Positions 26,102 to 34,449 of a DNA stretch of 64,000 bases are shown in pieces. The position numbers and the translations under genes were made by a program. This DNA is from Avichristensenella sp031549905 (GTDB taxonomy: Bacteria > Bacillota > Clostridia > Christensenellales > Aristaeellaceae). How positions within the stretch are numbered: the first letter of the stretch is position 1; each line of letters opens with the position of its first letter. Location: the NCBI GenBank assembly GCA_031549905.1, contig JAVBPC010000041.1, positions 36,481 to 100,480 on the forward strand, written 5' to 3'. The notes beneath the pieces were generated by a model. It searched no databases. It saw nothing but the letters and a program-made list of their open reading frames with translations, and had not been told where the DNA came from.

Positions 26102-27355
26102 ATGGCAACGCGCAATCATTATACAACTACGCCGGGATACGGCATCACAAACAGGCAGCCGGTTCAGCGGCCTGCGCAGAATGTTGGCTACCGCCAGCAG
26201 CAGCCCGCAAGGACCGCGCCTCCCCCGCCGAGGCGCCCCACCGCCGCCGTTCCCGCTAAGGATTCCGGGGATACGGTGGTGCTTACGTTGCTGCTGATCG
26301 TCGCGCCCCTGTCGTTTATCCTGGGGGTGTTCGTTCCGTTCTTCCTGTGGGTGTTTATGGGCGTGGCGCTCGTGGCGCTGATCACCATGTGGGTGATGCG
26401 CTATTTCACCCAGGGCTGGCGCACGGGGTTCTCGATAGGGCTTGTGGGCTTCATGGTCGTAGCCTTCATGTTCCTGCCGGATGTGAAAGCCTCTCCCCAG
26501 CAGTATGGCGTGCTGGGCGCGGGGGATACGCAGACGGGCGGCGAAGACGGAAGCGGCCTGGCGGGCGGCGAAAGCACCCCGGATGACAGCGGCACGAACG
26601 CCAACAGCAATAGCAATAACAACATTGCCGCGCTGCTGGCGATGGGCGCAAGCGCCACAGAGACGCCAACCGACAGCGGAGACGAGACGCAAGGGGATCA
26701 GACCGGCCTGGCCGGCATCCCGGAATCCGTTGATCCCACATCCCCCGCGATGAACCCCGCCCAGTCGGAGGCGCAAAAGGTGCTGACCGCCTACCTGGAG
26801 CTGTGGAAAACCGGCAGCTACGAGGCGATGGTGCAATACACCACCCCCAGCTGGCGCAATTCAATCGATATGCCGCAAGCCCAGCTTTTCTATAACCATG
26901 ACAGCATGGCGCTGATAAGCTGGCAGATTACCGCCGAGAACCAGGCCGTCAACGCTGATTCCGCCGCGTTTATCGTCATCGCCAACCTGGAACAGAAAAA
27001 GGCAGGCCGCCCGGCCGCCACGATGAAGTACAATGTGCTGATGTTCCTGGTGGATGGCAAGTGGCTGATTGACCCCGATTCCATCGCCAGCGGCACCGCG
27101 GTGGTGCAGGCCACGCCCTATGTGGCGGGGCAGCCCACGCCGGAGCCGACGGCCACGCCGGTCCCGACGATTGACCCGAAAATGAAGCTGTACTGGAACA
27201 GCACCGGCGGCAAGTATTACCATGCCGATGCCAAGTGTTCCACAATCGATCCGTCATACTACAGCAAGATGAAGGAAATTACCTACGCGGACCTGACCAA
27301 GACCGCCTACAAGGACAAGCTGCCCTGCACAAAGTGCGGCGCGCCGTCCAGGTAA
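26102..27355 (+). CDS. membrane protein with Cys-containing C-terminal tail, unknown function
   Basis: 417 residues, start ATG at 26102 with GAGGTG upstream. 1-55: low-complexity Gln/Pro-rich cytosolic segment. ~58-130: three hydrophobic segments. ~135-215: disordered linker of Gly, Ser, Thr, Asn. ~215-345: NTF2-like extracellular domain (LTAYLELWKTGSYEAMVQYTTPSWRN...FLVDGKWLIDPDS). Then a PTPEPTATPVPT spacer and a ~45-residue tail with YHADAKCSTI...PCTKCGAPSR, a small Cys motif recurrent at the ends of clostridial surface proteins. It has all the marks of an exported, membrane-anchored protein. Its gene is preceded by a 119-base gap after the USP gene. Confidence 0.72.
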   Translation: MATRNHYTTTPGYGITNRQPVQRPAQNVGYRQQQPARTAPPPPRRPTAAVPAKDSGDTVVLTLLLIVAPLSFILGVFVPFFLWVFMGVALVALITMWVMRYFTQGWRTGFSIGLVGFMVVAFMFLPDVKASPQQYGVLGAGDTQTGGEDGSGLAGGESTPDDSGTNANSNSNNNIAALLAMGASATETPTDSGDETQGDQTGLAGIPESVDPTSPAMNPAQSEAQKVLTAYLELWKTGSYEAMVQYTTPSWRNSIDMPQAQLFYNHDSMALISWQITAENQAVNADSAAFIVIANLEQKKAGRPAATMKYNVLMFLVDGKWLIDPDSIASGTAVVQATPYVAGQPTPEPTATPVPTIDPKMKLYWNSTGGKYYHADAKCSTIDPSYYSKMKEITYADLTKTAYKDKLPCTKCGAPSR

Positions 27356-27379
27356 CGTAAGAACGATAGGCGTCTGTTA

Positions 27380-27600
27380 AGACTGCCGCCAGGGGCTTTG
27401 CCCCTGGACCCCACCAAGGGGCCTAAGGCCCCTTGGAACCCCTTCCTCGCCTCACGGCGGGGAGGGGTTTTTTATTTTAGACAACCCCGCATGAAGGGAT
27501 TCTTAAGGGCCTTAGGCCCTTAAGTGGGGATCCAAGGGGCAAAGCCCCTTGGCCCCTGGCGTCCTTTCCCCCATCCTCCTGCCTCAGCATACGCTAGGGC
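27380..27600. repeat. nested intergenic hairpins
   Basis: A chain of GC-rich palindromes: CCAGGGGCTTTGCCCCTGG, CCAAGGGGCCTAAGGCCCCTTGG, then beyond the terminator at 27437, TTAAGGGCCTTAGGCCCTTAA and CCAAGGGGCAAAGCCCCTTGG. The outer ends are also mutually complementary (CGCCAGGGG and CCCCTGGCG). A last stem CCTCCTGCC / GGGCAGGAGG reaches the RBS of the next gene. See the finding on covarying repeats. Confidence 0.7.
27437..27473 (+). terminator. rho-independent terminator after the 26102 gene
   Basis: AACCCC, then CCTCGCC / GGCGGGG stem with TCAC loop, then GGGG and TTTTTT: a strong plus-strand hairpin plus T-run, about 80 bases after the stop at 27355. Confidence 0.75.
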
Positions 27601-27614
27601 AGGAGGATGTTTTC

Positions 27615-28475
27615 ATGCACCGAATGTTTTTCATCTTTTTGCTCTGCCTGGTTTTGCTTTTTGGTGCGGCGCATGCGGAGGGCGCCGTCGCTTATCTCTC
27701 CCCGGAAGAGGCTCCGTCCCTGGCCGAAGGCGCGCTGCTGGAAATCCACTTTATCGGCATTGGCGCGGCGGATGCCATTTTGCTGCGCATGGGCGATGAA
27801 ACGATGCTGGTGGACTGCGGATACGCCAAAACGGGCGAAGCGACCGCCGCCTATCTGCACGGCATCGGCGTTACGCGGCTTACCTGGGCATTTGCCACGC
27901 ACCCGCACGATGACCACATGGGCGGCTTCCCGGCGGTGCTTTCGCAAATCCCGGCGGATTGCTTCCTGATGCCGCGCTTGTTTGAAAAAAGCGGCAACCC
28001 GGAATACACAGCAACCGTTTCCGTGCTTGCGGAGAAAAATATCCCTTTGCGTTTCATGGAAAATGAAGCGATGATGTCGCTGGGCAGCGCCACGCTGACG
28101 TTCTACCAATGGGAAGACCCTGACGCGAGCGTGAACAACCGCTCCATGATTATCAAAGTGACGCTTGGTGAACGCGCAGCGCTGCTGTGCGCGGATCTGG
28201 GAAACGGCGGACAAAAGGCGCTGACGGCACAGTACGGGGACGCCCTGCGCGCGGATATCCTCAAAATGCCTCACCACGGCATCGGCATCTACCGACCGGA
28301 ACTGCGCGAAGCCGTGCAGCCGGAGTTTGCGGTCGTCACAAACACAAAGGCGGGCAGCGAGTGTGTGCTGGATGCATTTGACCGGCACGGCGTGCGCTGG
28401 ATGCTGACCACGCAGGGCACCGCGGTCTGCGTGACGGACGGGGAGCACTGGCAGGTATGGCAAATCCCCAAATGA
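27615..28475 (+). CDS. exported metallo-beta-lactamase-fold hydrolase (ComEC C-domain-like)
   Basis: 286 residues from ATG at 27615, directly after the RBS AGGAGG; the longer frame to 27549 runs into the repeat. Signal peptide MHRMFFIFLLCLVLLFGAAHAEG. The MBL fold shows IHFIGIGAADAILLRMGDETMLVDCGY, then the metal motif THPHDDHMGG (HxHxDH with the first positions H-P-H-D-D-H), LCADLGNGG and KMPHHGIG. This is the pattern of the extracellular domain of ComEC and stand-alone secreted relatives; a nuclease role is possible but no ComEC membrane part is present. Confidence 0.85.
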   Translation: MHRMFFIFLLCLVLLFGAAHAEGAVAYLSPEEAPSLAEGALLEIHFIGIGAADAILLRMGDETMLVDCGYAKTGEATAAYLHGIGVTRLTWAFATHPHDDHMGGFPAVLSQIPADCFLMPRLFEKSGNPEYTATVSVLAEKNIPLRFMENEAMMSLGSATLTFYQWEDPDASVNNRSMIIKVTLGERAALLCADLGNGGQKALTAQYGDALRADILKMPHHGIGIYRPELREAVQPEFAVVTNTKAGSECVLDAFDRHGVRWMLTTQGTAVCVTDGEHWQVWQIPK

Positions 28476-28811
28476 CCCCAAAAGCGGTGAGAGCGCGGCC
28501 CAAACAGGCTGCGCTCTCGTCGCTGAACTTCATGGTGACGGGTTTGGGGGTGACGGGTGTCTATCGTAAACGCCTTTCGGCGGGGATCGGCCGGTCTTCT
28601 TCGGCCGCTATGACGCTTTGCTGGCCCGCGCCGGGCAATGCACTTGCATCGTCTCATCGCTCCTTTCATGTCGGCGCGAATTCGAAGATGCCGCGCCATA
28701 AACGGGTTTCGTAAGAATTTCCTTCGTCTGTTCCTTTCGACATGTATAGCATACCCCCGGTATATGGCAGGGGGGTGGCAGGTTTTCAAACAAATTGTAA
28801 ACTTGGCGCAT
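28476..28811. other. 336-base gap between convergent genes
   Basis: Contains a GAGAGCGC / GCGCTCTC stem at 28489-28518 without a T-run, which may end the MBL gene transcript. A minus-strand RBS (AAAGGAGCGATGAG) precedes short basic frames that do not look like real proteins. A GC-rich dyad inside a minus-strand promoter-like region is at 28741-28780. No supported gene. Confidence 0.5.
28741..28780 (-). promoter_or_regulatory. promoter-like site with C5/G5 dyad (CsoR-like appearance)
   Basis: On the minus strand CCCCCC, TGCCATATACC, GGGGG and TATGCTATACAT run consecutively. TATACA could be a -10 and the C-run/G-run dyad resembles operators of copper-sensing CsoR-type repressors. No metal-handling gene follows; only short frames with Cys (RRCKCIA...) are downstream. 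Weak call. Confidence 0.3.
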
Positions 28812-29576
28812 TTAAGGAACCAAACCCTGTTCTTCGAGATAGTCAAAGCTCTCGCGCATGCAGTCGAAGGCATCCTTTTGCCATGTCTCCTGCTCGGCAA
28901 ACGCGTACAGCACGCCGTTTTCCTCGCATGCCCGCAGGATGGGCGGCCAATCGATCCGCCCCTGGCCAAGGGGCATTAGCCGCTCTGCGCCGTCCGCGTC
29001 CACCATGCTGTCTTTGCAGTGGACCATGTCCATGCGCCCCCGCAGCTTGTGAAGCCAGGCAATCGGGTCCTCGCCTGCCCGAACGATATGATACAGATCC
29101 GGCAGCACATCAAGCGCGTCCGGCGTGTTTTCCAGCAGGATATCCATTGCCGTGACACCGCCAAACCGGACAAACTCCTGCTGGCGCGGGTGAAATACCA
29201 GCGTTTTCCCTCCGGCCTGCAGGCGGCCCGACAGCGCACTTAGCGTTTCCGCGAAAGCAACAACGCCATCTTTCGATAAATGCTGCCCGGGAATGCCGCT
29301 GACGCACACGCGCGTGCTGCCGCACAGTTCGTTCAGCGCCAGCACGCGCGGCAGGTCTTTGACGACCTCCTCATAGTAATCCTGCGTGGAAACGGATACC
29401 AGGCCGGTTTCTTTCAGCGCGTCCGCGATTGCGCCGTTTGGCACGCTTGGCGCTATCCATTGCAGCTGCACCACGCGATAGCCAATTTCCCGCAGTTTGC
29501 GGAAGGACTGAAGCACCTCGCCGGGCGTATTGAGATAAGCCTTGATGCTGGATATTTGCGCCCCGATGCGGAGCAT
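28812..29576 (-). CDS. sugar phosphate isomerase/epimerase
   Basis: 254 residues from ATG at 29576, chosen because GAAGGGGG lies 7 bases before it; the longer frame to 29747 runs through repeat DNA. Xylose-isomerase-like TIM barrel: MLRIGAQISSIKAYLNTPGEVLQSFRKL, VSTQDYYEE, KTLVFHPRQQEFVRFGG, DVLPDLYHIVRAGEDPIAWL, MVHCKDSM and AFAEQETWQKDAFDCMRESFDYL. It is only distantly like the member at 21915. Isolated on the minus strand; substrate unknown, probably a ketose or inositol derivative by family. Confidence 0.85.
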   Translation of the reverse strand: MLRIGAQISSIKAYLNTPGEVLQSFRKLREIGYRVVQLQWIAPSVPNGAIADALKETGLVSVSTQDYYEEVVKDLPRVLALNELCGSTRVCVSGIPGQHLSKDGVVAFAETLSALSGRLQAGGKTLVFHPRQQEFVRFGGVTAMDILLENTPDALDVLPDLYHIVRAGEDPIAWLHKLRGRMDMVHCKDSMVDADGAERLMPLGQGRIDWPPILRACEENGVLYAFAEQETWQKDAFDCMRESFDYLEEQGLVP

Positions 29577-29602
29577 ATCATTTCCCCCTTCGCCGTGCCG
29601 TT

Positions 29603-29768
29603 TTATACCATTTCCAGATAGATTTTGCACGAAAGACCGCGAGAGATTTTTTCGTCCGGCAAGAAGCCGGAAGGAGGCGTAGCAGGAGGCTACGCTGACT
29701 GGCAGGTGCCGCCGCCGGGCGGAAAAATATCCGCGGGATTTGTGCAAAATTTATTTGGAATTGGTATT
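29603..29768. repeat. long inverted repeat, copy 1 of the GTCCGGC family
   Basis: Outer arms (left from ATACCATTTCC, right ending GGAATTGGTAT) are complementary over ~45 bases with mismatches. Inside them sits a shared core: GAGAGATTTTTTCGTCCGGC, a TCCGGC / GCCGGA hairpin, then GCGTAGC / GCTACGC. Same layout as 32381-32636 and 63071-63231. It fills the 5' region of the minus-strand isomerase gene. Confidence 0.75.
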
Positions 29769-29930
29769 AGGGTCATTCTGAAAAGAGGGAAATGTGCAAG
29801 ATGGAGTGGATTTTTCGCCAAATCAAGGCGCAAAAGCGCTGGAATAGCAGCGCTATTTCAAGCTTTTGGAACGCTGATATGGCGAAAAAGACGCCCATAT
29901 TGCATCGTTTCCCCTTTTCAGAATGACCCT
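29769..29930. repeat. 162-base inverted repeat with a different core
   Basis: Left arm AGGGTCATTCTGAAAAG and right arm CTTTTCAGAATGACCCT are perfect complements over 17 bases and the pairing continues imperfectly to TTTTTCGCCA / TGGCGAAAAA, about 50 bases in all. The centre has AGCGCT-rich small stems. Abuts the previous repeat. Looks like a miniature inverted-repeat element or a very long RNA hairpin; no ORF. Confidence 0.75.
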
Positions 29931-29997
29931 AGCTGCTATTCGGCAAAATGAGAGGCTTTCCCTTGCCAAATACGGCCATGCAGCTCAAAAACGGCAT

Positions 29998-30028
29998 AAA
30001 AAAACGGGCGTCGGTGCAACCTTCGCCC
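29998..30028 (-). terminator. terminator of the YhcN-like lipoprotein gene
   Basis: On the minus strand GGGCG and CGCCC pair around an 13-base loop, followed by GTTTTTTT. Lies about 30 bases past the stop at 30059. Confidence 0.7.
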
Positions 30029-30058
30029 TGTCTTTAGGGATATTCTTTTTTCAGGATT

Positions 30059-30586
30059 TTACGGGATTTTTGCCAGCACGGCATCAAACTCGCCCGTCAG
30101 CTCGCCCAGCGCGGATGCCTTGCTGATCTTCTCCGCCACGGTGCCAATCTGCGCGGCGATCTCGGGGTCGTTCGTCACGGCGACGCGCTCGACACCGGGG
30201 GCCACGGACTGGATGCGCGACGTGACCATATCGACAATGCGCTCGCTCAGCACACCCTTGTACTGGGTATCAAAGGTGACGCCGGCCACGCAGGTGTCGC
30301 CGATGATGGCGGTCACGCACGAGTCAATCTCGCTGATGCGCACAGCCGCGTCGTTGGCCTTCTTGGACAGCGCGGTGCTCTCCGAGCCGGTCATCGACAG
30401 CGTGGGGATTTCACCCGTCGCGGTGGGGCTTGCCATCGGGTTCGTGCCGGTCGCGCCGGGGAACATCGTGGGCATCGTCGTCACCATGGGAGTGGGGGTA
30501 GCGGTGGGCGTGTTGGAAGAGCACGCGGTCAGCGCGGCCGCCAGCGTTACGCCCAGAATGAGCAGACCAATTTTTTTCATGTTCAT
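30059..30586 (-). CDS. YhcN/YlaJ-type sporulation lipoprotein
   Basis: 175 residues. Lipoprotein signal MNMKKIGLLILGVTLAAALTAC with lipobox LTAC (Cys22). A Thr/Pro-rich spacer (SNTPTATPTPMVTTMP) is followed by a compact domain: ALSKKANDAAVRISEIDSCVTAIIGDTCVAGVTFDTQYKG, SERIVDMVTSRIQSVAPGVERVAVTNDPEIAAQI, the YhcN/YlaJ pattern of spore inner-membrane proteins. RBS AAGGAGG 10 bases before ATG. The only protein in the window with a clear lipobox. Suggests a sporulating ancestor or lifestyle. Confidence 0.87.
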   Translation of the reverse strand: MNMKKIGLLILGVTLAAALTACSSNTPTATPTPMVTTMPTMFPGATGTNPMASPTATGEIPTLSMTGSESTALSKKANDAAVRISEIDSCVTAIIGDTCVAGVTFDTQYKGVLSERIVDMVTSRIQSVAPGVERVAVTNDPEIAAQIGTVAEKISKASALGELTGEFDAVLAKIP

Positions 30587-30654
30587 GGTTTTCTCGCCTC
30601 CTTGCGGGCATAGTGTTGCCTGGGATCGAGAAAATTATGAACGCTTGCGCGCAA

Positions 30655-32304
30655 TTACGGCGTTTTCAGATAAAACGAGCACCCGCCAATGAATTCGCGC
30701 AAAATGGCCGTCGGTCCAAGCTCCGATTCGATATCGGCGGTCTGGAAATAGTTGAGGAATTTGACCAAGCGGCGCGCTGCGGTGAAGTGCGGGTTATCCT
30801 CATGGATGGCGAACAGCAGCGGGTACGCGTACTTTTTCAGCACCATCAGCTCGTACGCCAACGCGGAATTGAACATGATATCCGATTCCTCCTGGAAGGG
30901 GAAGATGTACTTCTCTTCGCCCCGGCGCACGGACGGCCACATCGCAAGCGTTTCCTCAAAGCGGGCGTTGCGGAACTGGTGATCGCGCACCAGGCGGCGC
31001 AGCAGCCTGACATCGGTGGTGCGGATGCGGTTGTGGTCATCCAGGTTCAGCGTGGTCAGCGCGCTTACGAACACGCGGTAGGAGAACTCACGCGGCACGG
31101 CACCTGTCAGCGCGGGGTTCAGCCCGTGGATGCCCTCGATCAAAATCGGCTGGTCCGGCCCGGCGGAAAGCAGCGTGCCTGCGGCCTCGCGCTGCTTATG
31201 CTTGAAGCTGAAGCGCGGGATTTCCACCGTTTCGCCACGGAACAGCTCGCCCAGCTGCCGGGAAAGCAGCTGAACATCCAGCGCTTCCAGGCACTCCAGG
31301 TCCGGCTCGCCGAACTCATCCACCGGCACATCGGCGGTGCTTTTATAGTAGTTATCCAGCGACAGCATGATCGGGCGCATCCCGTTCACGCGCAGCTGGA
31401 TCGCCAGGCGGTTGGTGAATGTCGTTTTGCCGGATGATGACGGCCCCGCGATGAACACCGCCCGCGCGCCCTTTTCGGCAATGCGGTCGGCGATGCCGGC
31501 GATGGATTTTTCCTGCAACGCCTCGCTGACGCGGACGAACTCGCGCAGTTTCCCCTGGCTCACCATTTCATTCAAATCGGCCACGTTCCGGCAACCCAGA
31601 ATATTGTACCAGTGCGCGGATTCCGCAAACGCGCGCATCATTTTGGGGCGCTCCGCAAACGGCGCAACGGTATCCGGCGCGCTGGGCAGCGGCATATTCA
31701 GCACAATGCCCGGTGCAAGGTAGCGCAGAGCAAATGTGCGGATATGATCGGTGGAAGGCAGCATGTCGCCGTAGAAATACTCGTACAGGCCGCCGCAGCC
31801 GTACACATCGAAAAATGGATGGGAACGGTAGGCAAGCAGCTGCGCTTTGTCGGGCTGGCCCGCCTGGGTGAAGTAATCCTCCGCTTTCTCGCGCGACCAG
31901 CGCTCGCGCACAAACGGCAGCGCGGCATCACGCAGCGCGCGCATGCGGTTTTCGACCGCCTGCACGGTTTCATCCGTCAGCGACGCTTTGACATCGATGT
32001 AGATGCCGTACCCTACGCTGTGCTCAATCCGTACGCGCACGCCGGGCATCACATCGCGCATCGCCAATAAAAACAGGAAGCGAAGCGACCGCTCGTACAC
32101 GCGGCGGCCTTCATCGCTGGTGTAATCCAACAGCTCCAGCTGGCAATCCTCCTCCGGCGCCCAGTTCAGCGGGCGCACGCGGCCGTACAGGCTGGCCGCC
32201 AGCGGGCGCGGGGTGCGGCCCGGAAAAAATGCATGAAAAATGGCAAGCGCGTCCGTGCCGGGTGCGAAATTGCGGACTTCCGCGCCTATGGTAATCGTGG
32301 GCAT
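30655..32304 (-). CDS. uridine kinase-like nucleoside kinase with TGS/threonyl-tRNA-synthetase-like N-terminus
   Basis: 549 residues from ATG at 32304 (RBS GAGAGG); the ORF to 32343 has no RBS. ~1-60: TGS-like beta-grasp. ~60-220: a region like the second domain of threonyl-tRNA synthetase (H-P-F-F-D-V-Y-G-C-G segment). ~285-480: phosphoribulokinase/uridine kinase fold with P-loop G287-PSSSGKTT, SLDNYYKS and ILIEGIHGLNP. This composite is common in clostridia; substrate assumed to be a nucleoside. Alone on its transcript, flanked upstream by repeat 32381-32636. Confidence 0.88.
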   Translation of the reverse strand: MPTITIGAEVRNFAPGTDALAIFHAFFPGRTPRPLAASLYGRVRPLNWAPEEDCQLELLDYTSDEGRRVYERSLRFLFLLAMRDVMPGVRVRIEHSVGYGIYIDVKASLTDETVQAVENRMRALRDAALPFVRERWSREKAEDYFTQAGQPDKAQLLAYRSHPFFDVYGCGGLYEYFYGDMLPSTDHIRTFALRYLAPGIVLNMPLPSAPDTVAPFAERPKMMRAFAESAHWYNILGCRNVADLNEMVSQGKLREFVRVSEALQEKSIAGIADRIAEKGARAVFIAGPSSSGKTTFTNRLAIQLRVNGMRPIMLSLDNYYKSTADVPVDEFGEPDLECLEALDVQLLSRQLGELFRGETVEIPRFSFKHKQREAAGTLLSAGPDQPILIEGIHGLNPALTGAVPREFSYRVFVSALTTLNLDDHNRIRTTDVRLLRRLVRDHQFRNARFEETLAMWPSVRRGEEKYIFPFQEESDIMFNSALAYELMVLKKYAYPLLFAIHEDNPHFTAARRLVKFLNYFQTADIESELGPTAILREFIGGCSFYLKTP

Positions 32305-32380
32305 GGCGGTACCTCTCTTTCCTTGGAGTGGACGAAAGCTCATGGCTCAGTATACGCCTGTAGTGCTTGTTTCCATGTAA

Positions 32381-32636
32381 ATACTACTTCCGGGCATATT
32401 TTCCCCAAATCTCACAGATCTTTTTTCGCCCGGCCGCGGCGCTTTCCAGTCTGTGCGCCCCGGCATCAGCCAAGGGCTGCCGCCGGGCTTCGGGCGGCAA
32501 ATCTACGATTTACTCGCCCTCGGCCTGGCCGATGGTCAGGCGCTTAGCGTAGCCTCCAGCTACGCCTCCTTCCGGCTTCATGCTGGACAAAAAAATCTCT
32601 TGCGAGCTTTGAGCAAAATATGTCCGGAAGTAGTAT
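32381..32636. repeat. long inverted repeat, copy 2 of the GTCCGGC family with inserted hairpins
   Basis: Outer arms ATACTACTTCC (left) and GGAAGTAGTAT (right) extend inward over ~45 complementary bases. On the minus strand the right part reads AAGAGATTTTTTTGTCC, AGCATGAAGCCGGA and GCGTAGC / GCTACGC as in copies 1 and 3. The centre (32470-32541) holds extra stems GGGCG / CGCCC and GCCTGGC / GTCAGGC with a CGATG loop, homologous to the ones at 34586-34634. Confidence 0.75.
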
Positions 32637-32673
32637 CATTAAATCAAATCTGCCAAGTTTCGTCAAGCAGCGC

Positions 32674-32708
32674 AAAAAAAGCCCCTTCCGCGTGGTTGCG
32701 GAAAGGGC
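32674..32708 (-). terminator. terminator of the pnt operon
   Basis: Minus strand: GCCC T TTCCGC, six-base loop, GCGGAA G GGGC, then TTTTTTT. About 20 bases after the pntB stop at 32730. Confidence 0.88.
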
Positions 32709-32729
32709 CGTTTCTGTGTTGATTTTCGC

Positions 32730-34166
32730 TTACAGCTGATCCGCCAGCTTCGCCACTGTCACCTTCGCATCGCCCAGAAGCAGCGTAACGCCTTCCTCCT
32801 GGGTGTACAGTGGGTTCGGCACGCCCGCATAGCCGGGCTTGGTGTCGAAGTTGCACATGATGACATGGCGCGCGGCCACAACATCCAGCACCGGCATGCC
32901 GTAGATGGGCGTGCCCTCGGCGGTGTTCGCGGCGGGGTTTACCACGTCATTCGCGCCGATGACCACACACACATCGCAAACGGCAAATTCAGGATTGATG
33001 TCATCCATCTCAAACAGCTGCTCGTACGGCACATCCACTTCGGCCAGCAGCACGTTCATGTGGCCCGGCATGCGCCCCGCCACCGGGTGAACCGCGTACG
33101 AAAGCTCCACGCCCTTGGCTTCCAATTTGTCAGCCAGGCGCTTGACCTCTTCCTGCGCCTGCGCCAGCGCCATGCCGTAGCCGGGCACAATGATCACTTT
33201 CTTTGCCTCGCGCAGAAGCTGGATGGGATCGGCCGCGGGCTTGGGTTCTTCCTTTTCCACAGCAACGTTTTCAGCCGCCGCCTGCTCGTCAGGCTTTTTC
33301 GCGGCGGCTGTTTCCGGCGTTTTCGCAGCCGCAGCCGCCGGCGCGGCCTTTACCGCCACAGCGGAAGTTTTGCCCAGCAGGATATCCATCAGGTGACGGT
33401 TCATCGCCCGGCACATGATCTCCGTCAGCAGCAGGCCGGATGCGCCCACGATGCCGCCGATCGCCACCAGCAGCGGGTCGGAAATGGCAAGGCCCGCAAT
33501 GCCCGCCGCAACGCCCGAGAATGAGTTCAGCAGCGAAATGGTGATGGGCATATCCGCGCCGCCCACGCGGATGGAGAACAGCACGCCAAACGCGCCGGAT
33601 GCGATGATGCAAACCGTCAGCCACAGCGGCAGCGACAGTTCAACCGTCAGCAGCACCACCGCCAGCAGCGTCACCAGCAGCGATGCCGCCGTAAGCGCAG
33701 CGTGTCCGCTTAACACCACGGGCTTTTGCTTCATTTTGCCCGCCAGCTTTGCCGCCGCAATCGCGCTGCCCGTCAGCGTCAGCATACCGACGGCAACCGC
33801 CAGCGCCGCCGTTGCGGATGAAAACGCGCCCGGTACGCTGGGGTGAATCAGTTCCATCGCGCCCACGATCGCGGATGCCGCGCCGCCGAACCCGTTCAGC
33901 AGCGCGACCGTTTGCGGCATCTGGATCATCTTAACCCGCTGCGCGCCCAGCAGACCCGCGGCAAGGCCGACCGCCATTGCGGCCCACAGACCCAGATCAG
34001 ACAGCAGACCCGCCCGAACCAGCGTCAGCGCAATCGCGCCCGCCATGCATACGGCGGAAAACAGGTTGCCCTTGGCAGCCCTTTCCACTTTGCTCATCAT
34101 CGCGATGCCAACCAGCACGCCAACCGTCAGAATCAGCGACAGGATGTAGTATACAGCGTCACTCAT
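32730..34166 (-). CDS. pntB: NAD(P) transhydrogenase subunit beta
   Basis: 478 residues from ATG at 34166, which overlaps the pntAB stop by 8 bases; the longer frame to 34229 lies inside pntAB. Nine or so membrane helices (1-~260), an Ala/Pro/Lys-rich linker (~265-315), and the NADP-binding domain III: KVIIVPGYGMALAQAQ, YAVHPVAGRMPGHMNVLLAEVDVPYE, VIGANDVVNPAA and GYAGVPNPLY. Couples proton translocation to hydride transfer between NADH and NADP. The linker is longer and more Ala-rich than in E. coli PntB. Confidence 0.95.
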   Translation of the reverse strand: MSDAVYYILSLILTVGVLVGIAMMSKVERAAKGNLFSAVCMAGAIALTLVRAGLLSDLGLWAAMAVGLAAGLLGAQRVKMIQMPQTVALLNGFGGAASAIVGAMELIHPSVPGAFSSATAALAVAVGMLTLTGSAIAAAKLAGKMKQKPVVLSGHAALTAASLLVTLLAVVLLTVELSLPLWLTVCIIASGAFGVLFSIRVGGADMPITISLLNSFSGVAAGIAGLAISDPLLVAIGGIVGASGLLLTEIMCRAMNRHLMDILLGKTSAVAVKAAPAAAAAKTPETAAAKKPDEQAAAENVAVEKEEPKPAADPIQLLREAKKVIIVPGYGMALAQAQEEVKRLADKLEAKGVELSYAVHPVAGRMPGHMNVLLAEVDVPYEQLFEMDDINPEFAVCDVCVVIGANDVVNPAANTAEGTPIYGMPVLDVVAARHVIMCNFDTKPGYAGVPNPLYTQEEGVTLLLGDAKVTVAKLADQL

Positions 34167-34449
34167 GGCCGCGCTCCTTCCTGTGGAACATGGCCAGCAT
34201 GCGGCCCGTAACACGGAAGCCGCCGGCAACGTTCAGCATCGCAAGGAAAATCGCGACAAACCCAAGAATGCGGCTGCCGGTCGCCACCGCCGCGCCCGTC
34301 GCGGCCAGCGCGCCCAGGATCGTAATGCCGGAAAGCGCGTTCATCCCCGACATCAGCGGGGTGTGCAGAAGGCTTGGCACGTTGCCAATCAGCTTATACC
34401 CGACCAGCGCGGATACAATGAACAGAAGAACCAGCAAAAGCGGATGCAT
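34159..34449 (-). CDS. pntAB: NAD(P) transhydrogenase subunit alpha-2 (membrane part)
   Basis: 96 residues with three membrane helices (LLLVLLFIVSALVGYKLI, ITILGALAATGAAVATG, FVAIFLAMLNVAGGFRVTGRML). Corresponds to the C-terminal membrane domain of E. coli PntA, encoded separately in many bacteria. The motif VPSLLHTPLMSGMNALSGI is conserved in the family. RBS GGGAGG before ATG at 34449. Overlaps pntB by 8 bases. Confidence 0.93.
   Translation of the reverse strand: MHPLLLVLLFIVSALVGYKLIGNVPSLLHTPLMSGMNALSGITILGALAATGAAVATGSRILGFVAIFLAMLNVAGGFRVTGRMLAMFHRKERGHE

Noticed and set aside
28289..28969. 226-codon minus-strand ORF in the gap after the MBL gene
   Set aside because: Very basic, overlaps two supported genes, no conserved pattern.
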